NCBI GenBank assembly: GCA_963573385.1
Contig: CAUYLG010018025.1
Location: forward strand, 33,853 to 97,852
Source of the DNA: Cacajao melanocephalus
Taxonomy: Eukaryota; Chordata; Mammalia; Primates; Pitheciidae
Reading direction: 5' to 3'
Length of the DNA stretch: 64,000 bases
Part shown: one piece after another, positions 11,775 to 23,140 of the stretch
Position numbering within the stretch: the first letter of the stretch is position 1
Layout: each line of letters starts with the position of its first letter
Notes under the pieces: generated by a model
The model's database searches: none
What the model was told of the DNA's origin: nothing
What the model saw: only the letters and a program-made list of their open reading frames with translations
Made by a program: the position numbers and the translations under genes

Positions 11775-12604
11775 GCAGGACTATTCATTTCATTACAGGC
11801 CCAGCCGTGGAGCAGGGGCCCTTTCCTCTCTAGAATATTCTACCCTGTAATAAACTTCAGGCTAAGCCTGCAGCGGCAGTACTCAGGAAACCCCACCTCC
11901 TCAAACCAGATTACATGTCCCCAGTTTGAGAACAATGTGAGCTAAGTCTAATAAAGTCATAAAGATGTCAATGGGTTGTTTGTGTGGGAAGAGACAATGG
12001 CTGGAGGTGGAAATGTGGTATCGTGAAAAAGACTGCAGACTTGCACACAGGAGACTTGGGTCTGGGCCTCGCAGCTCATTATCTCAGCAGGGACCCCGAC
12101 CTTGTTCCTCTTGACCTGGAGGAAGCCTGGGTTCCATCACTGGCTGCTGAATTCTCTCTGACAATGAGTTAGGGAGCTTCCTTGGAAGCTAAATTCATTG
12201 TTAAAATAATTGTTAAAGAATAATGGGTGTAGAAAGCTAATTGAGAACACAGAGGGAGAATGAGGAATGAGAGATCTGGGACACAATCTGAGAGCTGGGG
12301 GCTGGCATCCAGCCCAGGAAGCAGTGCTGTGTTCCTAGGGCCAAGAGGCCCAAGAGTTCAGCCAGCCGTCCTTACCCAGAGCCAGGTCCTGGAGAAGCTC
12401 TTGGTAGGTGATGCTCCAAGGAAGGCCAGGGACCCAGGAACTCCCAGTAGATGCCTCAGGCTCCTCCTCAGGAAAGTGGTGTCCTGGACTGGCTCCCTGT
12501 CTGCTGGGGCCCGGCCACCTGACTGGGGCACCTGGCTGTCACCATGCCTGAACCATCTGACCTGAAGGTGATTTAGCTCAAACCTCCACCGGGTGGCAGA
12601 GCAG

Positions 12605-12790
12605 TCGGGCATGGTAGAAAGAGCACCAGGGTCCTGGTGGTTAGCTGGGCACTCTTGAGCAGGCTGTTGACCCCCTGGTGAGCCCCGACAGGCCATGTGT
12701 AAAACATTGCTAAAACATCTGTACTTTGCAGGGTTGTTCTAAGGATCAGATGCAACAAATGAGGAGCACTGCAGACAGTCTTCAGCAGCA
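12605..12790 (+). mobile_element. Diverged MIR SINE
   Basis: The blocks GGCATGGTAGAAAGAGCACCAGG, TTAGCTGGGCACTCTTGAGCAGG and GCAGGGTTGTTCTAAGGATCAGATGCAACAAATG follow the MIR order: head, core and post-core 'gggttgttgtgaggattaaatga'. The core is poorly preserved. Confidence 0.6.
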
Positions 12791-12980
12791 ATGGGTAGTT
12801 ATCTTGTGTTAGTTATTAGACAATATTATTTATTTTATGCAGTCTCATAAACAGTATGAATAAGGAGGAGAACAATGTCCACCCCTCAGGGTAACCATTC
12901 TTCAGAGGCAGATGAGACCAGGAGTGATGGTAGCTCCTTCTCCTAACTTCGTCCACTCTCTGCACACCTTCCTCTCCCAG

Positions 12981-13208
12981 GCAGGACACAGGAAGCCAGA
13001 ACCTACAGGTGAGCCCAGTGGTGGATCCAGCAATGAAAATGTGGAGAAAGCAGAGAGAGAGAAAAAACCAAAGTGTCTTGGAACCATTCACGTAAACTGT
13101 TTAGACTCCGAGGGCGAAAGATTAATGTGAAAATCCCATTCCGAGAAGCTAGTGGCCATACATCAGCAAGCGCCTTCAAGATTGGATATGAATCTGAGTT
13201 TTGGGGGA
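12981..13208 (+). other. Exon-like interval with one acceptor and two donors
   Basis: A strong acceptor (CACCTTCCTCTCCCAG, ending at 12980) is followed by a consensus donor after 28 bases (CTACAG|GTGAGC at 13009) and a second one at 13209 (GGGAAA|GTAAGT). From 13037 one plus frame is open without interruption until after the second donor and reads a basic, mixed-composition peptide (RKINVKIPFREASGHTSASA within it). A stop in that frame at 13034 means the acceptor at 12980 cannot serve it, which argues against a simple coding exon. CpG is unusually frequent between 13090 and 13225. I assign no gene. Confidence 0.2.
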
Positions 13209-13209
13209 A

Positions 13210-14292
13210 AGTAAGTAATGTGCCGATGCAGGAATCACAGCTCTGAGAGAGATGAGACAAAAATCTCTCTCTCCTCATCATGCAGTCAAGCCCAATTTAT
13301 GGCTCATATTTCTGGCGAAAGTGTCTGAGAGAAGCAGAGTCCAGCAGGCACCGAGAGTGGTCTGACCCGGGAACGGGCCTCTCTGGAAGGAAGAAGGAGG
13401 AAGCAGACCTGCGTGTGCATGGCTACAAGAAGGGGCCACTGTGGGGGCAGCCAGTGGGCACTGGCAGAGGGACACCTTTGGCTGGGCAGCCAAAGAAGCT
13501 CAAAGTACTGCAGTTGAAAGAAAAATGTCCTTATCCACCTAACTATTCTTTGAGACCAGGCAGAGAAATTGACAATGTTGATTCATTTAGCTCAGCAGTA
13601 TTCAGGTCAAAATCAATCTTGTCAAAAATCCATCACCCACACTCAATAAGTAAGAAAAGGGATACAGGCTCCAGGGGGAATCAATCACACCCCAACAGGG
13701 AGCAGCCGAAAACAGATCTATTATGGCCCTTTGATGGAGGCTTCCATTACCCAACATGCTATTTCCTGAATGCACCCTGGGGACCCCACCCAAGGTCATG
13801 GGCACTTGCCCCAGCCCCAAGCAGTAGCCAGAATTAAGATGGCCCAAGAACAGGTGGTCACTCTACTGATTATCTCTCTGCTTCCCGAGAGTCAACATTC
13901 AGCAGGGTGGCACCGCCCAGCAGAAGTCATTTCATACATTCCTTGACTTCAAGAATCATTGTCACGTAACTCTCCCACTGTCCCCAAATCACTGTGGCTG
14001 CCTCATATCTGTAGGAAAGGGACATAATAGCAGCTTAGCAACTTCTCCAGTGGACCAAGCTAAGGCTGCTTCAGTCCCCTGCTGGGAAAAGCTGAGTGGC
14101 CCCTGCAGAGATTCCCAGTCTTAAGGAATCACATGATGCAGAAGCCAAGAATTGTATCTTTGTCCCTGGGCCAGAATCCAGCATCCCCTGAGGGTGGTGT
14201 TATGGCACCCCTGACTCTTCCAGACTCAAAGGAAGTATGTGAGTGGGGCCACAGAAAGTTCCTTGGGAGCCCAATGATGGAGAGGCCTGGGT
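13210..14292. other. Unique sequence, no gene recognised
   Basis: A plus frame of 185 codons (13280-13837) is open but has no start context, domain or splice support, and its composition is low-complexity basic. I treat it as chance. No repeat is recognised. Confidence 0.35.
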
Positions 14293-14475
14293 CACATCCC
14301 CACCATTCACTAGCTATGTGAGTTTGAGCCAATTATTAAACTTCCATATGCCCCACTTTCTCATACGTAAAATAGAAATCATAACAATGCGTATCTCTAA
14401 GGATTGTTGAAGATTCAATGGGACTTCATATGTGGAGAACTGACGTATAGATAGTGCTGAGTCGGTGAAAACTCT
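14293..14475 (+). mobile_element. MIR SINE
   Basis: CATTCACTAGCTATGTGAGTTTGAGCCAATTATTAAACTTCC followed by CCACTTTCTCATACGTAAAATAGAAATCATAACAATG and an AGGATTGTTGAAGATTCAATGGGA segment is the MIR core and post-core in order. Confidence 0.9.
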
Positions 14476-14554
14476 CATTAGACAATGGTTCCTTCTGGTA
14501 CTGGGTCTTTGCTTGTCTTTCCATCTTTCCACCACAAACAACTTCTAGAAAGTG

Positions 14555-15510
14555 TTGACATCGTTCATTCATTCATCTATACATTCAGCAAGTATATATT
14601 GAGCATCGACTATTCTAGACCTGTTCTAAATGCTGGAGGGACAGTGTACACAGGAGGTGGCAGGGGACAGATAACCTATAATCAAATAAAATAATTGCAG
14701 ATAACAATAAACAGGAAAATTAACTAGAGAGTGACTGGGATGTAATGGGGGAATATTTAAAATTGATACACCAAAGTCCTCTCTGAGCTAGAGCTGTTTG
14801 AGTTGAAGCCCAAATGCTAGGAAGAAGTCAGTCACATGGAGATCTGGAAGGAGGATGTTCCAGGCAATGAGAATATAGGGAGCTGCTGGGAGAGCTGGGG
14901 AGAGCTGAAGGAGAGAATGGCATGGAGAGTAGATGGGAGAGATCAGGCAGGCCTGAGGAGGTCATGCCAGGACACTGTGTCTTTAGTCTAGATGCAATGT
15001 GAAGCCGCTGGAAGGGATGTCTGATAATGTATGGTCAAAAGCACATGAAAGGTGCTATTTGGAAAATGGATTGAAGCAGGACATGAGCAGAAGTAAGATG
15101 AATTAGGAGGCTTTTGCAGAGCTCAGGGGAGGAAGGTGATAGTTTTGTTTAGGGAAGCAGCGTAAATAGGTACTAGGGTATGGGAAATATTTAGGAGGTA
15201 GAGACAATCGCATTTGCTGATAAATTAGATGTGGAAGATGAGAGATGACAGGAATCAAGGATTTCTCCAGTTTCTGTTTTGAACCACTAGATAGATGGGA
15301 TACTAATTACTGTTAAGGGGAAGACTCAAGGAACGGGTTGGAATGGGAAGTGCAATTAAGAGCTCTGTGAGAGTTAAAGTACATATTAAATATCCAAGTG
15401 GAGATGTCATGTATGAGTGGTTAGACTTGGGAGTTATTGGTTAATGGATGTTATTTGAAGTCACAGGACTGGGTGAAATCAGCAAGGCAGAGAGTGTAGC
15501 TAGAGAATGG
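14555..15510 (-). mobile_element. L2 fragment including the RT region (minus strand)
   Basis: The left end (TTCATTCATTCATCTATACATTCAGCAAGTATATATTGAGC) is the reverse complement of the L2 3' tail. Diverged ORF sequence runs to a GTTATTGGTTAA string at 15433-15444, the place of the YADD catalytic motif of reverse transcriptase. On the minus strand it now reads LTNN, so the active-site aspartates are gone. The trailing CACAGGACTGGGTGAAATCAGC also matches L2. Confidence 0.85.
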
Positions 15511-16049
15511 AGGAGGGGAAGCCTGAGCCCCCACGAAGTTCATTTGGAGGAATTCTGATCCGAAACCCCCAGCCCTTTGAAGGTATATGGTTTCCAGGAC
15601 AGAGTCACATGAGTAAGGGATGGAGATGGGGATTTGAGGCAAAGGGTTCTTGGGAGAACAACACCTGGAAGACAGGAATGACAGTCACCTTCTGAACACA
15701 CATGTAGGGGCACAAGTTATGCTGGTCCAGCTTCTTCCTACAGGAAGGTGGGATTCTATTGTATGCAGACTTTGCTTGCTGAGTGAATATTCCTGAAACG
15801 TAGGTGGCATCAGGCCATTTATTCCACCAACATATTTGGGGAAGAGGGAAGAGGAGGAACTACCTTACACCCCCCATGCTATGCTGGGGTCCACCTGAAA
15901 TCAACAAGATCCTGCTTTTTCCTTTTCCATGTGCTGCTGTCAGCAGGGGCGGGGGCTGCCCATTGACCGAGCAGTTCATCACACTCAGTCACATCCTGAG
16001 TCCCCTTCAGGGTCTGTCAGATGACTGAATAACTAGAGTAACCATGACA
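15511..16049. other. Unique sequence, nothing recognised
   Basis: Short frames only. A CTCF-like GTCAGCAGGGGCGGGG string occurs at 15939, but it lacks the full motif. Confidence 0.35.
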
Positions 16050-16150
16050 TGTTTACCCTTGTGTCCCCAGCACCTAGCACAGCATCTGCCCCACACCCAG
16101 CTCCTGGTTAGTTAATAGCTTAGTTAATAGCTGACTGAGTAAACAAATGG
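16050..16150 (+). mobile_element. L2 3' end, short
   Basis: GTGTCCCCAGCACCTAGCACAGCATCTG is the terminal 'ccccagtgcctagcacagtgcctgg' motif of L2. Just after it a 12-bp unit TTAGTTAATAGC is duplicated in tandem (16108-16119 and 16120-16131). Confidence 0.75.
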
Positions 16151-16665
16151 ACAAACAGCTAGTAGTGTGTGCAAGAAGAGGGGGCCTTTGGAGGTGGTGT
16201 AAGGAGTGTGTGGAAGTCCTTGCCTAAATGACAGGCATAGGGAAGTGAGAGAGGACTGCAGGAGAGCGCTTTGCAGGAAACAGAGGGGTCCCAGGCAGAT
16301 GTAGGGCTGAGGGGCTGTCCCCCACCCCCCTCGCCTCCACATATACCTGTTTGAGGAATGATGAAAGAACTGGTAAAGGGAGCAGTGAAGAAGTAGGTAA
16401 TGATCTCAATTTCACAGCTGGGTGGGTTGGGATCATGCTGAGGGAGTTAGTTTCTGGGACAGCAAAGAAGCTTCGACTTTTCTCTGTCTTCCTATCTGGT
16501 TCATCCAGTCAGGTGCCAAGATGAGTCCAGCGGGGGAATCCAGGCTCCAGTGCCCCCCTGTAGACTCCTTCACTGCATGCAACTTCTGCCTTCTCAGATG
16601 TGGTCTGGCTCCGGATCCATGCCTCTGCTCCCCAATATGGCCTCTTTTAAAGATACATGCAATGT

Positions 16666-16862
16666 TAATAATGATAGCCACCATTTATTAAGTTCTTCCT
16701 GAGTGCTATACACAGGTCCCTCATTTAGTCTTAATGTCAACCTCGAAAGGTGAGCACTATTTTTCCCACTTCACAGATGTGGAAACTGGGTTCAGAAAGG
16801 TTAATTTGCCCAAGATTTTATAGCTAGTAAGCAATAGAGCCAGGATTCTAGCCAGCTATGTC
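16666..16862 (-). mobile_element. MIR SINE (minus strand)
   Basis: CCACCATTTATTAAGTTCTTCCTGAGTGCTATACAC, then CCCACTTCACAGATGTGGAAACTGGGTTCAGAAAGGTTAATTTGCCCAAG and AGCTAGTAAGCAATAGAGCCAGGATTC is a near-complete reverse-complement MIR. Confidence 0.95.
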
Positions 16863-17849
16863 CAATTCCAAATTTCCTACTCCAAATTATTTTGTTATAT
16901 TGATTCTCAGAATAAACAAATCACTATGCATCACATAAAGTAGCTGGGGAGAGGGAAGGGACACTTGACCCACAGGGCATTAGGCATGGTGTAATCTGCA
17001 TGCATGAACTCATGTGCCTTGGGTTCTACCTTGAAACATCTGGTCATAAAAGCACCATCAGATACTGCCTACTGTTTCCTTAGGAGTTGAGCTGATTCTA
17101 CTTCTCTCAAGGCAGAATACCCTGTCCAGCTGGGCATAGGAAAGCAGATGGACATTCTTCTTCCAGAGCTGAGATATCGGATTTTATCAAATAGAGCTTC
17201 TACTATTCTTCCCCTAAAGATAGGCAAAACGACTGTTGTGTAGAATGGAACTGAAAGTCTAGGTGCATCCCCAAGTGTTGAAAAGGGTACCAAGTTCCAA
17301 GACTAGATCCACAAACACCTCCAAAAAAAGAATCCGGCATGTGGCCAGTCTGGCCTCTTTTATCCCAGGGGTCAGAGGCCCCCAAGAGCCCCTCCTCTGA
17401 ACCCTGGCTCCTTTCTCAATCCCTGTGAGGCAAGTGCATCCAATCAGTTCCCACAGACCTCCTGGACCGATTCCTGCTGCCCTTTGTGTAGCCCACTTTG
17501 TTCGGCAAAAGGGCAGTTGTGGTTCTTAACCCTGTACCTTGCCTGGGATCCTGCCCAGCACTTTCCACTGAGGCCTGCAGTTTTCTTTTAGTTGTGGTCA
17601 CTTTCCATTCCTTGGGACACCTTTGCTGTATCTCCAGGAAAGCTCCGTGGATTATAATGATCTCTCTGATTTATCCATCCTGGAGTGTAGACCCCACTTG
17701 GAGACACTAGGATGGGCCCTTGCCTTCTGGAATCTGGAATCAAATGAATAAGCTTAGAATCCTAAGAAAACCTGAGCCTGGGGTATGCTACCTGTCAGTG
17801 TGATTTAGACTGCATGTTTCAGAAAAATCTGACTAGTCATGACTTAAGC
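16863..17849. other. Unique sequence, nothing recognised
   Basis: No repeat, exon or RNA gene recognised in about 1 kb. Several frames of 60-75 codons on both strands overlap each other and have no support. Confidence 0.35.
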
Positions 17850-17985
17850 CAGTGCTTTTCAAACTGTAACATATATTGGAATCACCTGGAGGATCTTTTT
17901 GAAATGCAGTTTCTGATTCAGTACGTCTGGAGTGAAGCCTGAGATTGCATTTCTGGCAAGTTCCCAGGTGATGCTCATGCCTTAA
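17850..17985 (+). mobile_element. MER5A/B-type hAT transposon relic
   Basis: CAGTGCTTTTCAAACTGTAACATATATTGGAATCACCTGGAGG, then TTCTGATTCAGTACGTCTGGAGTGAAGCCTGAGATTGCATTTCTGGCAAGTTCCCAGGTGATGCTCATGC, is the MER5 consensus with few changes. The right terminal repeat is missing. Confidence 0.88.
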
Positions 17986-18109
17986 AAAACAAGGCATTAA
18001 TGCTTTAAACATCAAGGATATACATATATATTGCTTATTTATAAGAAATCTAGAGAAAGCTGACCCCAGGATTGCCTCAGCACTCACCGATGTCTCTATA
18101 AGCTTTGTT

Positions 18110-18465
18110 CATTTTCTGCTCTGTTATCATCATCATCATAGGATGGCTACCAAAGCTCCAAGCATCATGTCCTCACGTAGCAGTGTCTCAACCAAGAAGG
18201 AAAAGTGCAGGGGCAAAAAAATGATTTTCCCCTTTCTCTCTTATAATCAGATAGTAAAATCTTTCTCAGAATCCCTCCAGACTTTCACTTACATCTAGGC
18301 CAGAACGGGGTCCCACTGCCCATCCCTGGACCAGTCACTATCAACAGGGGTCAGATTGCCATGACTGGCTTAAACCAGTTAGGTTTCACTCCTCCTTGGG
18401 GCTGGGAACATCTTCACCTGAACAAAAATCAGAGTCATCTTAGCAATAAAGAAGAATGGCTAACA
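18110..18465. repeat. Ancient interspersed repeat, same unresolved family as 605-1215
   Basis: The box CCCATCCCTGGACCAGTCACTATCAACAGGGGTCAGATTGCCATGACTGGC is the conserved part of an old LTR-like/MER consensus ('cccatccctgnaccaatcactgtggccaggg'). Upstream TCAGAATCCCTCCAGAC fits the same element. I cannot name the subfamily. Confidence 0.45.
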
Positions 18466-19069
18466 TGTAGGCAGCCAACAGTGGCTTCCCAGATGTGAAG
18501 AAGCCATCTTCAACCACACAGCCAAGCCCCTAAACCACTTTGCCCTTCCCTCCAGAGAAGCCTTCAGGCAAAAGGAGAGAGAGGAGGACAGGCCAGCAAA
18601 AATTCAAGATGAAAAAATGTAAGGTTTTAGGGAGCAGAGTGGGCCACATGGGATCAGGCACATAACAATATTTCATAGACAGTAAAATGCCCCAGGAATG
18701 TAAGCAGTTGTGGTGGCAGCAATTAGTATCACTTCTAGTCCCGTGGAATGTGGAAAACAATGGAAGCAGAAAGAATGTCCTCCCCACAGCCTGTTCCCCC
18801 AGCCGGATGACCTCGGTGACTCTGGTGGGAATTTTCGCTGCTTCTGATTCTCTCCCTCTTTGTTGATTGTAACTGCCCAGGCATCAGCTGATGCTGCTGG
18901 CAGGGCTGGATGGGCTGGCATGAGGCTTCTGCCAGAGGAGAAAGAAGCATTTGTTGTGGAGGAAGGATTCTTGTTCCCCAGTGGTGAGAAGTCAAAGAGC
19001 CAGAGGCCGAGGGTACACTGAGGGCACCATGTCCTTTGCCAAAGGGCAGGGCCCTTTAAGCACAACCAC
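18466..19069. other. Unique sequence, nothing recognised
   Basis: Minus-strand frames of 85-130 codons overlap one another here with no domain, start or splice support. Confidence 0.35.
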
Positions 19070-19665
19070 TGCTGCCCAGGACTTCACACATGCTGTTCCT
19101 TTCTTCAGAGACCCTCTTCCCACTATGCTCCTCATGTCTGGCGTCTGGCTCCTTCCCAGCTTCAATAGACATTGAGCCTCCCTAATCCAAAAATCCAAAA
19201 TCCTAAGTGCTCCCAAAGTCTGAAACTTTTTGAGCTCCGACATGTTACCTAAAGGAAATGCACATTTGGAGCATTTTGTATTTCAGACTTTCAGATTTGG
19301 AATATTCAACTGGGAATTAGATAATGCAAATATTCTAAAATCTGAAATCTGAAGCACTTCTGCTCCCAAGCATTTCAGATAAGGGATACTCAACTTGTAT
19401 CCCCTCTGTAGAGAGGTTTTCCTTGGCCTCGAAATCAAAAGCAGCCCCTCCCTTTTCCTCCTTCCCCACCCCTGCTCTCTGACAGTGGCTAATTTTTCTT
19501 CCTCAGCCTATTTACTACAATTCATAGTTATTTGCTGGTTTATTGTCAATTAATCTGAAAATAAAAAGCAGCGACCATTTTCATCATGATACCACCTCCT
19601 CAGCCCAGGGTATGGCACATAGTATTCACACAGAAAACATTTGTTCAATGAATGACTGATTGCAT
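19070..19665 (+). mobile_element. L2 3' part, split by a MER2 insertion
   Basis: The first piece (19070-19170) carries ACTTCACACATGCTGTTCCTTTCTTCAGAG, the L2 'gcacttgctgttccctctgcc' box. The second (19399-19665) continues in register with GAGAGGTTTTCCTTGGCCTCG ('gtgaggccttccctgacc') and ends with GGTATGGCACATAGTATTCACACAGAAAACATTTGTTCAATGAATGACTG, the L2 tail. The register across the gap shows the MER2 arrived later. Confidence 0.88.
19171..19398 (-). mobile_element. MER2 DNA transposon (Tigger-type), internally deleted
   Basis: Both inverted ends are present: TTGAGCCTCCCTAATCCAAAAATCCAAAA on the left and CATTTCAGATAAGGGATACTCAAC on the right. Between them stand the paired 'gagcattttgtatttcagactttcagatttgga' and 'tctaaaatctgaaatctgaagcacttctgctcccaag' blocks. 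MER2 is a non-autonomous TcMar-Tigger element of about 345 bp, so roughly a third has been lost from the centre. It encodes nothing. Confidence 0.9.
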
Positions 19666-19850
19666 TCAAAGCTGTTCTCCATCTCCAGAGTGAGAGAGCC
19701 AGAGTAAACGTTTAAATGAGGCAAAAGAAATTTAGTATAGCTTCAAGGGACGAACTTTCCAACCATGGTGCTAGACAACCTCTAGAAGGGAAGGGCAAAG
19801 CTCTGTGACCACACATATATCTGTCATTCTGGATGAGGTGAGGAGGAGGC

Positions 19851-20610
19851 TGTAATGGTTGATTTCAGGTGTCAACTTGACTGGATAGAGGGATACCCAG
19901 GTAGCTGGAAAAGCATGATTTCTGGATGCGTCTGTACAGGTGTCTCTGGGAAGGACTGGCATTTGATCAGTGGACTAAGGAAGATCTGTCCTCACCCTAT
20001 GTGGGTAGGCACCATTGAATCCACAGAGGCCTGGGTAGAAAAAAGAACAGAGGAGAGGCAAACTCTCTCCCACTTCTGGAGCTGACACCCTTCTCCTGCC
20101 CTTGGATATGAAAACTCCAGCTTTTCTGGATTTGGAACTCCAGGACTTATGTTAACAGCCCCTTGGGTTCTCAGGCTGAGTTACACCATCAGTTTCTCTA
20201 GCTTGCCGTCTATGTGGGACTTCTCAGCCTCCATAATCACATAAGCCGTTTTCCCTAGTAAGTCCCCTTTCATGTCCTCTATGTATCTATGTATCTATTG
20301 GTGTATCTATCCATCCATTCATCTAGCTAGCTAGCTAGCTAACTAGCTAATCTCTCTCTCTCTCCATCCATCCACATCTATGTATCTATCTATCTAATCC
20401 AGTCTCTCTCTCCATCTATATCTATGTATCTGCCTGTCTATCTAATCTCTCTCTCTCTCTTGCTCTCTATCTATCTCTCTATCTAATCTATGTCTCTCCA
20501 TCCATCCATATCTATTGATTGTCTATCTATCTATCTATCTATCTGGCCATCTATCTAGCCATCCATCCATCCTATTGGTTCTGTCTCTCTGCAGAGCCCT
20601 GACTAGTATA
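19851..20610 (+). mobile_element. Complete solo LTR of ERVL type (MLT2-like)
   Basis: It opens TGTAATGGTTGATTTCAGGTGTCAACTTGACTGG and ends CCTATTGGTTCTGTCTCTCTGCAGAGCCCTGACTAGTATA. These are the standard ends of ERVL LTRs. The flanking GAGGC occurs on both sides (19846-19850 and 20611-20615) as a 5-bp target duplication. The middle has GTGGGTAGGCACCATTGAATCC and CTCCTGCCCTTGGATATG boxes. No internal gag or pol remains. Its usual short CT/TA tract has expanded into the STR block described next. Confidence 0.9.
20279..20572. repeat. Compound tetranucleotide/dinucleotide STR block inside the LTR
   Basis: About 290 bases made of (TATC)n, (CTAG)n, (TC)n and (CCAT)n arrays in alternation: ATGTATCTATGTATCTA at the start, CTAGCTAGCTAGCTAGCT at 20323, four CT-rich runs, then a (CTAT)n array at 20523-20542. 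This is far longer than the CT/TA stretch normally found at this position in ERVL LTRs, so the tract expanded after insertion. Confidence 0.95.
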
Positions 20611-20615
20611 GAGGC

Positions 20616-21280
20616 CCACTCCACTTCATGGTTAGACAGCTTCCAGAAGGTGCCACTGACCTAAGGAAGACATATGATGCAGGTGTCACCCCCACCAGCA
20701 CCCCCATCTTGAACAGCAGTAATAAATTACCTCATTGTTAGTTCCTCTGATCACTGATGTTCCAGCTTCTGATTCCAGAAACCCCATCAGTTTTGGATGA
20801 GTGGGAGGGTTGAGTGGGATCAGGGCTAGGATTCTGGCTCTAGGTCCTGGTCCACTGGGCCATGTGATGAGTGGGAAATTGGCTGGAATGCCAAAACCAT
20901 GAACCAGAGCAGTGAAGTCATTCCCCAGCAAAATGGAAGCTTGATGACAGGGCGGAGCAGAGAGAAACACCAATCACTCACACCTGGCTTAAAGTTTTCA
21001 CTTAGCTGTCCTGATGGTAACTTGAAAGAGCTCCTGGTACATCCTGCCTGGTCCAGAGCAACAGTAATAACCACCCAGGCCAGTGAACCCACAGGAGCTA
21101 AATCAAGCAGCAAGTCTTAGAGGAACACAATCAGTTCACCCCAACCCCTTTCCTGCTTATCTTCACTGGTGTGCAGAGAAATTCAACCAGAAGCTTCATG
21201 TGATTCCACCATTGCATTATGATATTAGCCTGTGCCAATAAGCACTGCAGAAAATAAGAGCTAAAGGAAGCTGAAAGTAA
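20616..21280. other. Mostly unique, possible scrap of an old LTR-like repeat
   Basis: Some strings at 20830-20930 (GGTCCACTGGGCCATGTGATGAG) recall the antisense of the unresolved repeat at 18110, but I cannot place them with confidence. No gene recognised. Confidence 0.3.
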
Positions 21281-21292
21281 AAGCACAGTGTG

Positions 21293-21340
<48 letters not shown>
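21293..21340. repeat. (TG)n dinucleotide microsatellite
   Basis: About 46 bases of almost perfect TG, with one C near the left edge. It is the second of three long TG/CA tracts in the window. Confidence 0.97.
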
Positions 21341-21449
21341 GGGGTATAGGCGGGCAGCCTACACAGAGGTAAGTTGAAGATACAGACAGAAAGGAGGACT
21401 TGTGTCAGGCAGTTGGGTATACAATGGTGGGCTACTTTTGGAGAGCACT

Positions 21450-21800
21450 GTATTCACTCACTTACCCATTCATTTATTTGTCATTCATTCCATGTGTTCT
21501 AAGCACACACTTTTCCCCAGGCACTGTGCTAATCATTGGGTTTGAACAATGAACACAGTCCCTGCCCTTGTGGAGTTTGTAGTCTATAGGGAGACTCGGA
21601 AATTAATCAAATATTCCCAGATTGAAACTGTGGTAAGTGCCATGATGACACAAGAGTGTTTAACAGATGTTGGTCAGAGCAAGCTCTATCAAAGATGTGA
21701 GGACAGAACTGATTCTGCAGGAAGAGGAGGAGTATGGCAAAAAGTATTCTGTGCAGCAGGAACAATATGTGTGAATATTCTGAGGTAGGAAAGAGCAGAA
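21450..21800 (-). mobile_element. L2 3' part (minus strand)
   Basis: CATTTATTTGTCATTCATTCCATGTGTTCTAAGC, CCAGGCACTGTGCTAATCATTGGG, CAGTCCCTGCCCTTGTGGAGTTTGTAGTCTATAGGGAGAC and a later GGAAGAGGAGGAGTATGGCAAAAAGTATTCTGTGCAGCAGGAAC match the reverse complement of the L2 3' UTR and ORF end in order. Confidence 0.9.
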
Positions 21801-22574
<774 letters not shown>

Positions 22575-22709
22575 CCCCCTGCTATTTTTTAAATAAACTT
22601 TTTAAAAATTGAAGTGTGACTTACAGAAAAGGATACAAATCCTAAGCATTCAGTTATTTTTCACAAAGTTAGCACACTCTAACATATGAACAATAAAAGA
22701 CTCCTGGAA

Positions 22710-23140
22710 TGTTCCTAGCAACATCATTTGTAACAGCCCTCAAACTGGGAGATAAACCACTGATCAGCAATAGAATGAATGAATAAAACATGGTACATTC
22801 ATACGTGGAATACCATTCAGCAATAACAAATTAAAAAAAAAAAAACACAGCTCCATGCAACAAAATGGATGAAACTTGAAAACATCATGCTGAGTGAAAT
22901 AAGCCAGACTCAAAAGGACAAATACTGTGTGATTCCACTTACATGAAGTATCTAAAATAGACAAATTCATAGAGACAGAAAGTAGTTCCTATCCTTGGCA
23001 GAAAATAGGTTAGAGGGGCGGGGCAGAAAAGAAAGGGGAATTATTGTTTAGTGGGTATACAGCTCCTGCTTGGAGAGATGAGAATATTTTGGAAATAGAT
23101 AATTGCAACATTCCTATAGTCATTTACCGTACATGTGCAC
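22710..23140 (+). mobile_element. Old L1 (L1M-type) 3' end, plus strand
   Basis: TTTGTAACAGCCCTCAAACTGGGAG, GAATGAATAAAACATGGTACATTCATACGTGGAATACCATTCAGCAATA, ACAAAATGGATGAAACTTGAAAACATCATGCTGAGTGAAATAAGCCAG and the closing GAGATGAGAATATTTTGGAAATAGATAATTGCAACA are the ORF2 end and 3' UTR of a mammalian-wide L1 in order. The 5' part is missing. Confidence 0.88.

Larger units (their letters stand above)
9193..12604. other. Longest largely unique, GC-richer stretch
   Basis: Over 3.4 kb I recognise no interspersed repeat with confidence and no gene. It includes many short frames without support, an A run at 11759-11774, an IRF-like motif at 9685 and a double GATA motif at 11214. A TTAATTAGG homeodomain-like site sits near 10736. 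A MIR-like scrap may lie at 12000-12100. Confidence 0.4.

Noticed and set aside
13280..13837. 185-codon plus-strand frame
   Set aside because: No start context, domain or splice support; a chance frame in a GC-richer area.
15939..15956. CTCF-like GTCAGCAGGGGCGGGG
   Set aside because: It lacks the flanking part of the CTCF motif and scores poorly by eye.
20279..20572. Regularly spaced repeats that could suggest a CRISPR array
   Set aside because: The units are 2-4 bp microsatellites without spacers, and the context is a mammalian LTR.
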